Source: Desulfobacteraceae bacterium (lineage in GTDB: Bacteria > Desulfobacterota > Desulfobacteria > Desulfobacterales > Desulfosarcinaceae). Taken from it: 64,000 bases of DNA. Where the stretch lies: contig JAAERL010000611.1 of NCBI GenBank assembly GCA_024230435.1, forward strand, positions 1 through 64,000, written 5' to 3'. Positions 35,940 through 45,043 of the stretch are shown here, one piece after another (the stretch's first letter is position 1; each line of letters opens with the position of its first letter). A program made the position numbers and the translations under genes. The notes below the pieces were generated by a model, which did not search any database, was not told the DNA's origin, and saw only the letters and a list, made by a program, of their open reading frames with translations.

Positions 35940-36672
35940 GGATGAAGAAGCGAATATCGCGGACTGCATAAACAGTCTTTCATGGGCAAATGAAGTCGTT
36001 GTGCTCGACAGCGGAAGCAAAGACAACACTGTGTCCATTGCCAGACAGTACACGGATAAGGTGTTTGTAGAGCAGTGGCGCGGACAGGGCCGCCAGAAAA
36101 ACCGGGCGGCCGAATTGGCCAAAGGGCCGTGGATTGTCTCTATTGACGCTGACGAGAGGGTTTCACCCGAACTGGCCCGGGAGATTTTGAAGCACATCAA
36201 AGAGGATAATCATGCCGCCATGGCCATGCGCAGGAAAAATTTTTATAAAGGGCAATGGATACGCCATTGCGGATGGTGGCCTGATTGGGTAATAAGAGTT
36301 TTTCGTAAAGGCGAGTCCCATTTTAGTACGGATGTGATCCATGACTCCCTGCAAGTGAAGGCAAATATTATCAAACTGACCCATCCGCTGATCCATTACT
36401 CTTTTCATTCGCCGGAAGATTTCCTCAACCGCGCCTACTGGTATGCCTATCATCAGTCCAGGGAAATGTATCGAAAAGGGGAAAAAGCAACTGTATGGAC
36501 GGCGGTTTCACATGCAGTCTTTAACTTTTTGCAAACCTTTTTTCTTAGATTTGGATTTATGGACGGAGCAGCCGGTCTCCTGGTTGCGGTTTCCAACTTT
36601 GTGGGTGTGTTTTACCGGTACATGATGTTACGGGACTTAAACAATAGAAAAAGCCAGGGTGATGAAAGATGA
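35896..36672 (+). CDS. GT2 glycosyltransferase, WaaE/KdtX-like
   Basis: 258-residue GT-A enzyme with ISATIITKDEEANIADCI, VVVLDSGSKDNTVSIA, SIDADERVSPEL (DxD) and the signature GWWPDWVIRVFRKG (about 130-143). WaaE enzymes of Klebsiella/Serratia add beta-1,4-glucose to heptose I. Two hydrophobic C-terminal stretches suggest membrane contact. A good AAGGAACAGGG site precedes the ATG inside the end of the upstream GT4. Confidence 0.85.
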   Translation: MNQELSEISATIITKDEEANIADCINSLSWANEVVVLDSGSKDNTVSIARQYTDKVFVEQWRGQGRQKNRAAELAKGPWIVSIDADERVSPELAREILKHIKEDNHAAMAMRRKNFYKGQWIRHCGWWPDWVIRVFRKGESHFSTDVIHDSLQVKANIIKLTHPLIHYSFHSPEDFLNRAYWYAYHQSREMYRKGEKATVWTAVSHAVFNFLQTFFLRFGFMDGAAGLLVAVSNFVGVFYRYMMLRDLNNRKSQGDER

Positions 36673-37092
36673 AAAATATCCGTTATTGCACCGTGTTTGA
36701 ATCCGTTTTCAGAGTGTCAGGCTTTTAACGAAGTTTAAAAATTAAAAGTATCGAAATTATTAGTGTAAAATCACAACGAGAGATTAATGAGGTTAGAGAG
36801 CTTTTCAGAAAATACTACTTTCTAATAAATTGATGATTCGCAATCGGCGATTGGCTTTTTTTGAATCGGAAAACTTGCAACCGGTTTTGAGTTAATGATA
36901 GCTGATCTAATTCAATAGTGATAATTGTTTCAACTTTTTTGCAAGGGTGTGACGGTTTATCGCTGAAATCTTTACCGGCCCAGAATTTGTATCAAGAAAA
37001 GCAAGCCGTAAACTCGACATATTTTTTATAGTTCGAAAAGTTGGGCTTTTTTAAAATAAGGGATCAGGTGAGCAACATCTCAAGAAAAAACT
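36673..37092. other. Intergenic region before the glycan cassette
   Basis: 420 A+T-rich bases separate the waaE-like gene from the G+C-richer cassette. They contain a possible GNAT remnant (listed) and a weak terminator-like element at 36841-36862 (5-bp stem CAATC-GGC-GATTG followed by seven T). Nothing else was recognised. Confidence 0.45.
36729..36833 (+). pseudogene. Possible GNAT acetyltransferase N-terminal remnant
   Basis: An open frame without a start codon reads IEIISVKSQREINEVRELF followed by RKYYFLIN and a stop. The pattern REINEVRELFRKY resembles the first helix of many GNAT acetyltransferases. Nothing downstream continues the fold. It is too short for certainty and may be chance. 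Confidence 0.2.
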
Positions 37093-38667
37093 ATGACAAC
37101 AACTACAGCAACTACTACTACCAGACAGCCATGTCTTTTTCGCGTTTCGCCTTTTGTAGACCGTATTGGCCTGAGCAGACCAGAGGACCTAGTGTTGTTT
37201 TTTTTCCTGTTAGCGGGCTTGATAGCCAGAATACGCAACTACCTGGCCGGTATTTCGTTTTATGTCGATGAATCCGCCCTTGCCAACAACCTGGTAAATT
37301 TGAACTTAAGCCAACTGTTCGGCCCTTTGGAACAGAACCAGATAGCGCCCATTGGTTTCTGTGTAATTGAAAAACTGATCATCCTTGTTTTTGGAAACCA
37401 TGAATACGCTTTTCGGTTTTTGCCCTTTATAGCCGGTTCGGTAGCTGTAATTTTCGCCTTTGTGGCTGTTTACCGCGCCCTGGGGACAGTGCCGGCCATA
37501 CTTTGCGCGGCCCAACTGGCGGTGATCAAAGAACCGCTCTATTATGCCAACAATCTCAAGCCCTACGCCTCGGATTTGGCCATTGCCCTCGGGCTTGTCA
37601 TTCTGGCCTGGACTTCAGAGCTGCCCGATATTTCCCGGAAACGGTTTTTTTCGCTGTTTATTGCGGGCATTGTAGCGGTCTGGTTTTCCTTTCCAAGTCT
37701 ATTCGTGCTCGGGGCCATTACCATAGTCTATTTAACCGGCTTGTTACGCAACAGACAGTGGCGTCCAGCAGTGCCCATCATTATAATGGGGCTAACCTGG
37801 CTAACCAGTTTCGCCATTCAATATTATCTGCTTAAATCAGGCGGCCAATATGACAATCTGACAGACATCTGGACCAATCGTTTTGCCGTTCTGTGGCCAA
37901 GGAGCCTGGAAGATATAAAGACAAATTACTTTCTTTTGACCTATGTCTTCCGCAATCCCTTGTGGACAAGTCATCCTATCATTTCGGTCCCGCTGTACCT
38001 GGCCGGATGCGTTTTGCTATGGCAAAAGGATAAACGTTTTTTGCTGTTGATTCTACTGCCATTGGTGATCAATTTCATCGCTTCAGGCCTGCATACTTAC
38101 CCTTTCAGAGACAGGCTGCTTCAATATGCTGTGATCTTTCTTTTCACACCCATCGCGTTTTGCCTGACCTGGCTTGTGACGAAGAAATTCAAGCATGGCT
38201 GGGTCAAATGGGCCGGCATTTTTATGATCATCGCCAATCTTGCCGAGCCCACCGTCTTTACCATCAAGCATATTATCACACCCCGCAAATACGAAGAGAT
38301 GAAACCGGTAGTCAACTACCTTATAGATCATAAAACACACAACGACAGACTTTATATCTATGCCCACGCAATGAAAACGTTTACCTACTACCAAAATCAG
38401 TTGCAGCTTGAGTATAAGAGTTTAACCATAAGTCCAGACTGGAACAACTGCACACCGGAAAGCATCGGAAAAGAGATACGCAAGCTTTCCGGCCGGGTCT
38501 GGCTAATATTCGGACATGCTAAACAGTTCAAGGGCGTGGACTACGAAGCACGTTTTCTCAAAGCTGCAGACAAGCATGGCAAGCGCATCGATCAATACGT
38601 TGACGCGGGCGCGTCAACCTATCTGTATGAATTTCCTAAATCCCGGCCACGCATGCAAAATAGCTGA
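37093..38667 (+). CDS. GT-C membrane glycosyltransferase (cassette gene 1)
   Basis: 524-residue integral membrane protein with about ten hydrophobic helices to residue 395 and a soluble C-terminal domain (about 400-524). The first periplasmic loop reads SFYVDESALANNLVNLNL, with the DE pair typical of polyprenyl-phosphate-dependent GT-C enzymes (GT39/ArnT-like). It starts with an unusual threonine run (MTTTTATTTT), so a later start is possible. First of four tightly packed genes (2-base, 4-base-overlap and 6-base junctions). Base composition and codon choice (many CTG, GCC, GGC) differ from the flanking LPS genes. Confidence 0.72.
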   Translation: MTTTTATTTTRQPCLFRVSPFVDRIGLSRPEDLVLFFFLLAGLIARIRNYLAGISFYVDESALANNLVNLNLSQLFGPLEQNQIAPIGFCVIEKLIILVFGNHEYAFRFLPFIAGSVAVIFAFVAVYRALGTVPAILCAAQLAVIKEPLYYANNLKPYASDLAIALGLVILAWTSELPDISRKRFFSLFIAGIVAVWFSFPSLFVLGAITIVYLTGLLRNRQWRPAVPIIIMGLTWLTSFAIQYYLLKSGGQYDNLTDIWTNRFAVLWPRSLEDIKTNYFLLTYVFRNPLWTSHPIISVPLYLAGCVLLWQKDKRFLLLILLPLVINFIASGLHTYPFRDRLLQYAVIFLFTPIAFCLTWLVTKKFKHGWVKWAGIFMIIANLAEPTVFTIKHIITPRKYEEMKPVVNYLIDHKTHNDRLYIYAHAMKTFTYYQNQLQLEYKSLTISPDWNNCTPESIGKEIRKLSGRVWLIFGHAKQFKGVDYEARFLKAADKHGKRIDQYVDAGASTYLYEFPKSRPRMQNS

Positions 38668-38669
38668 TT

Positions 38670-40310
38670 ATGTCCGCTTTCGAAAATCAGGATAAAAGGT
38701 CTGATATGCAAACTGAAAAGAAAAATATCTTCCTGCAAAAGGCTCTGGAAGACATCCCCAAATTATTCACCTTGCTGGACAGAAATCCCCACAGCCCAAC
38801 CTATGGCTGTTTCGACCGCAACTACTGGCATTATAAAATCATCGATTTTCCCAGCGGCATGGCCCAGGAGTTTATCTTCCCGCTGGCCCTGGCCTATGAC
38901 ACTGGCTCGAGCGGCAATCCCTATTATAAAAAACGAGTGCTGAAAGACTGGGTACGCGCGGCCATGGCCTTTGCCGCAAAAAGCGCCCATAAGGACGGGT
39001 CCTGCGATGATTATTACCCCTTTGAACGGGCATCGGGAGCGGCGGCCTTCTCTGTGCTGGCCTTTGTGGAAAGCTACAAGCTGATGGGATTTCATGATCC
39101 GGAACTTGTCGCCTTTTTTTCAAAACGCGCGGACTGGCTTGCCGATCACATGGAAAGCGGCCAGTTGTCAAACCACCAGGCGTTAATCACCCTGTGCCTT
39201 GAACTGCTGGGACGGCTGTTGAAAACTGATCGCTGGTCGCGGCAGAAAAACAAGCGCCTTGAGCTTGTCCTCGCCTGGCAGAATGAAGAGGGCTGGTTTC
39301 AGGAGTACGAGGGTTTCGACCCTGGGTACCATACACTTACGGTGCTGCTACTGGCCTGGCTGCACCAGTTGGACACCGGCAACCAGTTATTGCAACGCGC
39401 AGTTTCAAAAGCCGTTGACCTTGCCCTGGAATGCATGCACCCGGATGGGACCTATGGGGGCGAATACGGCAGCCGCAACACGAACAATTACTTTTCTTAC
39501 GGGTTTGAACTGGCAGGCCGCTGGAAACCCGAGGCTCTTTACATGAACGACAGGTTTTCCCAGGCTCTGAAAAGCAAACAGACCCCGTGCTATTCTGATG
39601 ATCATATTTTAGGGCATCACCTATGGGATCATTTTCTTACCTTTCGTGGATACAATACCACAAGAAACTATCAGTTCACTCCCAAAAAAAGGGTGTTTTT
39701 GAAAAACGCCCAACTTTTGATAGACCGGCGGCAGGATACAGAGCTTTACCTTGCCCTGAACAAAGGCGGCGTCTTTAAACTCTTCAAAGACAACAAACTG
39801 GTTTGCGCCGATACCGGACTTTCCATTGTGATGCAACAGGGCAAAAAAACGAAAAATGCCGTAAGCCACCTGATCGATGATTATGAAATCGAAACAGACG
39901 GCGATACCATTATCATCAGGGGTCAAATGGGGTGGGCCAAACAGCGGCAGATGACCTCGTCCCAAATGATCATCCTGAGAGTGATCATGTTCACCCTGGG
40001 CCGTTTTTTTCCCAACCTTGTCCGCAAGGGTCTGCAGAAACTTCTAATCACTGGCAAAGTCAGGACCAGCGTTCGATTTAAGCGCCGCCTGACCTGGAAC
40101 AAAACAAAGTGGCAGGTGGAGGACAAGCTTGGCTCCATCAACTGGCAACAGGTTAAAAGCGTCTGCCTTGGCTGTGACCAGACATCCATATACGTTGTCA
40201 TGAGCCGCACCTTCCATCCGGGGCAACTGTTCCCAGCAATTGATTTAAGCGGCAAGTTATCCAAACTCGGTCCGGGTCAAGACCTGGTATACAAAAGGGA
40301 TCTGCCATGA
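38670..40310 (+). CDS. Large soluble protein, predicted alpha/alpha-toroid (lyase/epimerase-like), cassette gene 2
   Basis: 546 residues, no signal peptide or membrane helix. The first ~330 residues are helical with aromatic- and acid-rich loops (DRNYWHYKIIDFPSG, DGSCDDYYPFERASG, GWFQEYEGFDPGYHTLT, HPDGTYGGEYGSRNTNNYF). This is the look of an (alpha/alpha) toroid like those of polysaccharide lyases, heparinases and glucuronyl epimerases. The last ~200 residues look beta-rich, as in heparinase II/III-like C-terminal sheets. Not recognised as a named family. A second ATG at 38706 has a better ribosome site. Being cytoplasmic and sandwiched between polyprenyl-sugar enzymes, it may modify a lipid-linked sugar or glycan. 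Confidence 0.75.
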   Translation: MSAFENQDKRSDMQTEKKNIFLQKALEDIPKLFTLLDRNPHSPTYGCFDRNYWHYKIIDFPSGMAQEFIFPLALAYDTGSSGNPYYKKRVLKDWVRAAMAFAAKSAHKDGSCDDYYPFERASGAAAFSVLAFVESYKLMGFHDPELVAFFSKRADWLADHMESGQLSNHQALITLCLELLGRLLKTDRWSRQKNKRLELVLAWQNEEGWFQEYEGFDPGYHTLTVLLLAWLHQLDTGNQLLQRAVSKAVDLALECMHPDGTYGGEYGSRNTNNYFSYGFELAGRWKPEALYMNDRFSQALKSKQTPCYSDDHILGHHLWDHFLTFRGYNTTRNYQFTPKKRVFLKNAQLLIDRRQDTELYLALNKGGVFKLFKDNKLVCADTGLSIVMQQGKKTKNAVSHLIDDYEIETDGDTIIIRGQMGWAKQRQMTSSQMIILRVIMFTLGRFFPNLVRKGLQKLLITGKVRTSVRFKRRLTWNKTKWQVEDKLGSINWQQVKSVCLGCDQTSIYVVMSRTFHPGQLFPAIDLSGKLSKLGPGQDLVYKRDLP

Positions 40311-41296
40311 AGAAGCTAATCTCCCTGGCGGTAAGCCTTTTAATTCTATCCATCATCTTTTACAAAATTGATCTTTCCAAGATGGTGGATATTTTCCGGC
40401 ACTGCTCGCTGACCTGGATGGGATTAGGCGCCGCCATGTTCATTCCCGCCACCATGATCACAGCCTTTCGCTTCAAGATCATCGCCCCTGATCAAGCCCG
40501 CATCAGCTATGCCGAAGCGCTGAAACTGGTGCTGGCGGGCAGCTCGCTGAACATGGTGCTTCCGTCAAAGATGGGCGATATCGCCAAAGGCTACTTTGTG
40601 ACCCAAAAATCCGCAGGCACAAATTTGTCACTGGCCCTAAGCCTCGTGGTCTACGAGAAAGCCTGCGACGTTCTGTCATTGCTCCTCTGGTGCGTGTTGG
40701 GATTGATTTTTTACAAACAGACCGATGTGATATTCTTCGTGCTTTCTTTCATGGTGCTTATGGGATTGATTGGCGGAATTTTGATGATAGGTTCAACTCG
40801 TTTTGCACTGCTAATACTCAAGAGCATGAACAAAATCGCACCGGGAAAAATTAAAAATAAAATTGACACCTTTGCCAACTCCTGGATCAGCATGTGTACT
40901 TTCCTTAAAAAGGACAAACCGCTCATGCTCAAAGTGGCCGCCATCTCTATTGCCGTATGGTTCTTACACCTTGTGCAAATCTGGTTCTTTATCAGGATGC
41001 TCAACGCAACGGCGCCCTTTGGATCTCACCTGGCCCTTACCCCGCTGGCGATTTTCGCTGGCTTGCTGCCGCTGACATATGCCGGTATCGGCACGCGCGA
41101 CGCGGCTCTAATCTATTTTTTAAAGGATTACCTCAGCTCCGGCGCCGCCGCAGCCCTGGGAATTCTATGCACCATGCGCTACATTGTTCCGGCTCTGGCC
41201 GGACTGCCTTTTTTGAACCGCTACATGTTTAAAAAAAATTCCATGAAAAGAACCAATGGGCGCCCCCCAAAATCGCCCTCAATAGACACAGAGTGA
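40307..41296 (+). CDS. Flippase-like UPF0104/AglD-type membrane protein (cassette gene 3)
   Basis: 329-residue polytopic protein of the lysylphosphatidylglycerol synthase transmembrane-region family (UPF0104; relatives in MprF and archaeal AglD). Signs are the two N-terminal helices, KLVLAGSSLNMVLPSKMGD (about 68-86), LSLVVYEKACDVLSLL, and GLLPLTYAGIGTRDAALIYFL (about 250-270). Family members flip lipids or lie fused to polyprenyl-sugar synthases. Start overlaps the previous stop (ATGA) with AAGGGA upstream. Likely role: moving or handing on the lipid-linked sugar made by the next gene's enzyme; inferred. Confidence 0.82.
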   Translation: MKKLISLAVSLLILSIIFYKIDLSKMVDIFRHCSLTWMGLGAAMFIPATMITAFRFKIIAPDQARISYAEALKLVLAGSSLNMVLPSKMGDIAKGYFVTQKSAGTNLSLALSLVVYEKACDVLSLLLWCVLGLIFYKQTDVIFFVLSFMVLMGLIGGILMIGSTRFALLILKSMNKIAPGKIKNKIDTFANSWISMCTFLKKDKPLMLKVAAISIAVWFLHLVQIWFFIRMLNATAPFGSHLALTPLAIFAGLLPLTYAGIGTRDAALIYFLKDYLSSGAAAALGILCTMRYIVPALAGLPFLNRYMFKKNSMKRTNGRPPKSPSIDTE

Positions 41297-41302
41297 GAAA
41301 CC

Positions 41303-42274
41303 ATGAAACTGATTATCCAAATCCCTTGTTATGGGGAGGCTGAAACCATAGAACAAACCGTGCGCGATCTGCCCGTCAACATTGAGGGCATTGATACAAT
41401 CGAATATCTTGTCATTGATGACGGCAGCACAGATGGCACCTACCAAATCGCCGAACGCGCCGGAGTTCACCATGTGATCCGGCAAGACTACAATAAAGGG
41501 CTGGCATCAACCTTTGCAAAAGGCATCGCCCACGCCATTTCCCTTGGGGCCGATATTGTCGTTAACACAGACGGCGACAACCAATATTGCGGCAAGGATA
41601 TTGCGAAACTTGTCCAGCCGATTCTTGAAAAAAAGGCGGATATCGTTATCGGATGCCGCCCCATAACAAACCATCCAGAATTCAGCTTTATCAAAAAAGG
41701 GCTGCAGCATCTTGGCAGCTGGGTGCTGCGCAAAATCTCCAAAACAACGGTACGCGACGCGGCGTCCGGCTTTCGGGCGTTTACAAGGGAAGCTTGCATG
41801 CGGCTTTATGTTCACTCCAATTTTTCGTATTGCATGGAAACCCTGATCCAGGCAGGCAACAGCGGATTGAAAGTCACATCCGTGGATATTGACATCAATC
41901 CCAAAACCAGGGATTCAAGGCTCTTTAGCAACATTTTTCAGTATATTCTCAAGTCCGGCGCAACCATGGTCTCCATGTTCGTCCTGTATCGGCCCGGTTC
42001 GTTTTTTCTGCTCTCTAGCCTTAGCTCATTTTTCATCGCAACCGTGCTCGGCGTTCGATATCTCTATCTGGTCTTTATCGCAAATGCCCCCGATCCATTC
42101 CGGACTTACTTGCCCTCGTTGATCCTGCTTTCGATTTTTGCAACCTTTGGCATGATCCTTACTCTGCTTGGAGTCTATGGTGAGCTGTCGAAAGCCCAGC
42201 GGCGGCTGCTGGAAGAAATTATCATCAATCAGAGAAAATATCTGATCAACGGATCGGACAAATCAGAAAGATAA
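41303..42274 (+). CDS. GT2 glycosyltransferase with C-terminal membrane pair, GtrB/DPM1-like (cassette gene 4)
   Basis: 323 residues. The GT-A domain shows LIIQIPCYGEAETIEQT, LVIDDGSTDGTYQIA, and DxD in NTDGDNQYCGKD (about 90-101); ASGFRAFTREA near residue 154 is the family's acceptor loop. Two transmembrane helices follow (about 232-252 and 270-292, SLSSFFIATVLGVRYL and FATFGMILTLLG), the layout of GtrB and related polyprenyl-phosphate glucosyl/mannosyl synthases. It would charge undecaprenyl phosphate with a hexose for the cassette's GT-C enzyme. Six bases after the flippase-like gene. Confidence 0.85.
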   Translation: MKLIIQIPCYGEAETIEQTVRDLPVNIEGIDTIEYLVIDDGSTDGTYQIAERAGVHHVIRQDYNKGLASTFAKGIAHAISLGADIVVNTDGDNQYCGKDIAKLVQPILEKKADIVIGCRPITNHPEFSFIKKGLQHLGSWVLRKISKTTVRDAASGFRAFTREACMRLYVHSNFSYCMETLIQAGNSGLKVTSVDIDINPKTRDSRLFSNIFQYILKSGATMVSMFVLYRPGSFFLLSSLSSFFIATVLGVRYLYLVFIANAPDPFRTYLPSLILLSIFATFGMILTLLGVYGELSKAQRRLLEEIIINQRKYLINGSDKSER

Positions 42275-42369
42275 GCTATATTCCAAGACCCTAAGTTTAC
42301 CGCGCCCGTGAAAAAATGACTTCTTTTTCGCTTTTGTTCAAAAACGAAGGTAGGGGAGCAGTCACCGCT

Positions 42370-43524
42370 TCAAAGCCCATTAGGCTTTTGCCTGCAGGCC
42401 CGGTAAACAGATTCGAGTTTCCGGCAGCTTGCCTGCCAGGAAAAATCCTTTACAGCTCTTTTACGGCCTGCAATAGACAGAGCCTGGTAAAGATTCCGGT
42501 CATTGAGAAGGCGTTGGATCATCTGTGCTAATTCAACCGGCGAATCAGGATCAACCAAAAAGCCGCTGACACCGTTTTCAACCGCTTCAATACATCCTCC
42601 CTGATTTCCGCCAATAACAGGTTTGCCGCAGGCGTTGGCTTCCAGGTAGGTCAGGCCGAATCCTTCCACATCGCCAATGTTTTCCTCCGACCGGGAGGGC
42701 ATAACGAAGATATCGCATGCCTGGTAATAGGCAACTTTTTGCTCTTCAGGCACAAAACCCTCAAAGCGCACTTGATCCATGACTTTCAATTGCTGCGCCA
42801 ATTGTCTTAACTCCGTTTCATAGGCCCCCTTGCCGCCTATGACGTAAACAACATCTGAGGTTTTTTTAAAGTGCCTGAGGCTTTTTATCGTCAGCTCCTG
42901 CCCTTTTCGCCGTACCATCCTTGCCAGGGTAAGGATAACCTTTTTCCCGGCTAAACCTAAAGCTGCTTTGGCTTTTTCAGTAGACTCAGGTGCAATGAAA
43001 CGGTTGGTATCCACTCCCAAATGAACTGTGTGCTTACGTTTGCAATCCGGAAAATGCTCAGAGAGCAAACCGGCCGTATAGTCACTGACACTTATGTTGG
43101 CGGAAACGTTTTCCATAAGGCGGTTTAGTTTTTTTAACCATTTTGTATCCGCCAAATGCCTATCAAACAACTCGGCTCCATGATACCATTGAAAAATTAC
43201 AGGATTTTTTTTTAGAACGGGCATCAATGAAATACCATCAAAATTCCAGCGCATACACAGAATCCAATCGTAGTTGGCGCGGCCCGTCAGCGCCGAAAGC
43301 TTAAATCTGAGTAGCCAATAGTGCATTACAAAGGCTTTGTGGCTGCGATAGCGATGGATTTCAAATAGTTGTTGCCGGTCCCATTCCTGGGTGTTTTCGT
43401 ATTTGGGCGCCAGCACGGTAACCTGATGATCCAAAAGCGAAAAGTGCCGGGCATATTCGTAGGCGACGTGGGCAATGCCGCCGTCCCATGGTGGAAAATC
43501 CGCAGCGATTATCAGTATTTTCAC
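42370..43524 (-). CDS. GT4 glycosyltransferase, PimB/PimC-like
   Basis: 384-residue GT-B enzyme: ADFPPWDGGIAHVAYEYARH is the N-terminal glycine loop, HLGVDTNRFIAPES precedes the donor domain, LARMVRRKGQELTIKSL follows (about 200-216), and SRSEENIGDVEGFGLTYLEA contains the conserved E-motif with the FGLTYLEANACGKPV block. The insert IGDVEGF is typical of PimB'-type and capsule mannosyltransferases. GTG start. Alone on the minus strand, ending 95 bases from the convergent cassette gene 4. Confidence 0.82.
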   Translation of the reverse strand: MKILIIAADFPPWDGGIAHVAYEYARHFSLLDHQVTVLAPKYENTQEWDRQQLFEIHRYRSHKAFVMHYWLLRFKLSALTGRANYDWILCMRWNFDGISLMPVLKKNPVIFQWYHGAELFDRHLADTKWLKKLNRLMENVSANISVSDYTAGLLSEHFPDCKRKHTVHLGVDTNRFIAPESTEKAKAALGLAGKKVILTLARMVRRKGQELTIKSLRHFKKTSDVVYVIGGKGAYETELRQLAQQLKVMDQVRFEGFVPEEQKVAYYQACDIFVMPSRSEENIGDVEGFGLTYLEANACGKPVIGGNQGGCIEAVENGVSGFLVDPDSPVELAQMIQRLLNDRNLYQALSIAGRKRAVKDFSWQASCRKLESVYRACRQKPNGL

Positions 43525-43912
43525 GAATTGCGAAGCCTTTCTTTCTGTAGTTATTCTTTAGAGCCTGTTTGGGAATTATTAAACCGGCTGCAAAAGCGCG
43601 AGAACGGTCCAAAATGACGCAAATTCCCGGCAAATAGTAATAGACCGGCTATTCATCTCAAATTTGTGACATTTTGGCCTCGCGCTGGCACTTTTTTGCT
43701 AAATTTTATATTTCCCAAACAAGCGCATACAGAGTGTGAACCCTTTACAATTTATTTATTTTATCTGTCAACAGGCGGACTCTGGAATTGAAGCTCAGTC
43801 AAAACAGTGTTAGGGTGCTGGGTCGTTTGTGATCATTGGCGCCAAAAAAACGCAAGATCTAAAAGAATTTTAATTTGTTATATTTAGATTGTTATAAAAG
43901 AGATGAAAAAAA
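43525..43912. other. Divergent intergenic region holding a long palindrome
   Basis: 388 bases between two divergent GT4 genes. Positions 43563-43724 are the R2 palindrome. The rest (43725-43912) shows no gene and no clear promoter. A TGGCAC-T6-GCT string at 43686 resembles a sigma-54 site but its spacing is one base short. Confidence 0.5.
43563..43724. repeat. R2 repeat, 162-bp imperfect palindrome
   Basis: Outer arms GCCTGTTTGGGAA and TTTCCCAAACAAGC are complementary. Inner blocks also pair in order: GCGCGAG with CTCGCGC, CCAAAATG with CATTTTGG, GCAAATTC with AAATTTGTG, and AATAG with CTATT. The whole can fold into one long interrupted hairpin. Shorter relatives sit at 54773-54812 and 58220-58295. 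Confidence 0.75.
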
Positions 43913-45007
43913 ATGTCTAACATAGCTTTTTTGCTAACATCATATGCAATGGGAGGCATGGAGATGCGCAGCGCCCGAATGGCAAAACTTTTTCTGGAGC
44001 GTGGATACCAAATGCACTATTGCTGTCCTAACGGTTCGAAATTGCAGCGGTTTCTTGAAGGCTCAGGTGTAAGGTTATTCGGATGTCATATTCATGGGGC
44101 GCTTGATTTAATATCCTGTTTTAAGTTGACTCGTTATCTCAAAAAAAATCGCATACAATTGCTTATGGCCTTTTCCGGCAGCGACTACTGGATGGCCATT
44201 CTGGCAGCCAGGCTTGCGGGTGTTCCGCTGATTATCAGCCGTTCGACGGCAACCGCGCTCAATCCCTTATCAGCATTTGTTTGCCGTGGCGCCAGCGCTA
44301 TGGTTAGCGTTTCGAATAGCATAAAAACCCAATTGGTCAGCCAAAGGCTGCCGGCAAAAAAAATCAACGTCATTTACAATGGCGTTGACATAGATTTTTT
44401 TTCTGAAGGTAATCTATCTGCCGCCAGACACGATATTCGCAAGGCGCTTGGCATCCCGTCCGGTAAGTTCGTGGTGGGCTGTCTGGGAAGAGCCGAAAAA
44501 GGACAAGACCTTTTATTGGCCGTGGATCAGCAGGTCAGGAATCAATGCCCGAATCTTCATTATTTTTTCGCGGGTCAGAGAATTTCCCGGAAACTTAGCG
44601 GCCATCTTGAAACAAATCCATCATTAAAAGAACATGTAACCTTAAAGGAATTTATTGATTTTGACGATGTGCCGCAAGTGCTGCATGCCCTGGATGTTAT
44701 TGTGATGCTGCCTGAAACCGAGCCGTTCAGCAACGCGGTAATTGAAGCCATGGCCATGCAGAGGCCTTTAATCCTGAGCAAAACGTCAGGAAATATAGAA
44801 GCCGTTGAGGACAACCGGTCGGGTATCCTGGTTGATCGAACGGACAAAGAAGCGATCGTTAAGGCACTCACTCAGCTATACCAGTGTCCGGAAAAATGTC
44901 ATCAAATTGGGGAGGCTGCCGGTAAGCGTGCGCGGACCCTGTTTTCCCAACAGTCCATGCTGGAGCAATATGCAGCGTTATGGCGGCGGCTTGGCTCTCA
45001 TTCATAA
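43913..45007 (+). CDS. GT4 glycosyltransferase
   Basis: 364-residue GT-B enzyme: FLLTSYAMGGMEMRSARMA at the N-terminus, VIYNGVDIDFFSEGN (about 158-172), VGCLGRAEKGQDLLLA (about 195-210), and LPETEPFSNAVIEAMAMQRP with the EX7E motif (about 270-289). Similar to surface-polysaccharide and LPS glucosyl/galactosyl transferases; donor and acceptor cannot be assigned. Stands alone, facing the convergent GT2-waaC-waaF-lpxL block. Confidence 0.82.
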   Translation: MSNIAFLLTSYAMGGMEMRSARMAKLFLERGYQMHYCCPNGSKLQRFLEGSGVRLFGCHIHGALDLISCFKLTRYLKKNRIQLLMAFSGSDYWMAILAARLAGVPLIISRSTATALNPLSAFVCRGASAMVSVSNSIKTQLVSQRLPAKKINVIYNGVDIDFFSEGNLSAARHDIRKALGIPSGKFVVGCLGRAEKGQDLLLAVDQQVRNQCPNLHYFFAGQRISRKLSGHLETNPSLKEHVTLKEFIDFDDVPQVLHALDVIVMLPETEPFSNAVIEAMAMQRPLILSKTSGNIEAVEDNRSGILVDRTDKEAIVKALTQLYQCPEKCHQIGEAAGKRARTLFSQQSMLEQYAALWRRLGSHS

Positions 45008-45043
45008 ATACACAAATCGCTGTTTTTTTTCAGTAGATTGACA

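Noticed and set aside
43686-43700. TGGCAC-T6-GCT as a sigma-54 promoter for the GT4 at 43913
   Set aside because: GG to GC spacing is one base too short and it lies within the R2 palindrome.
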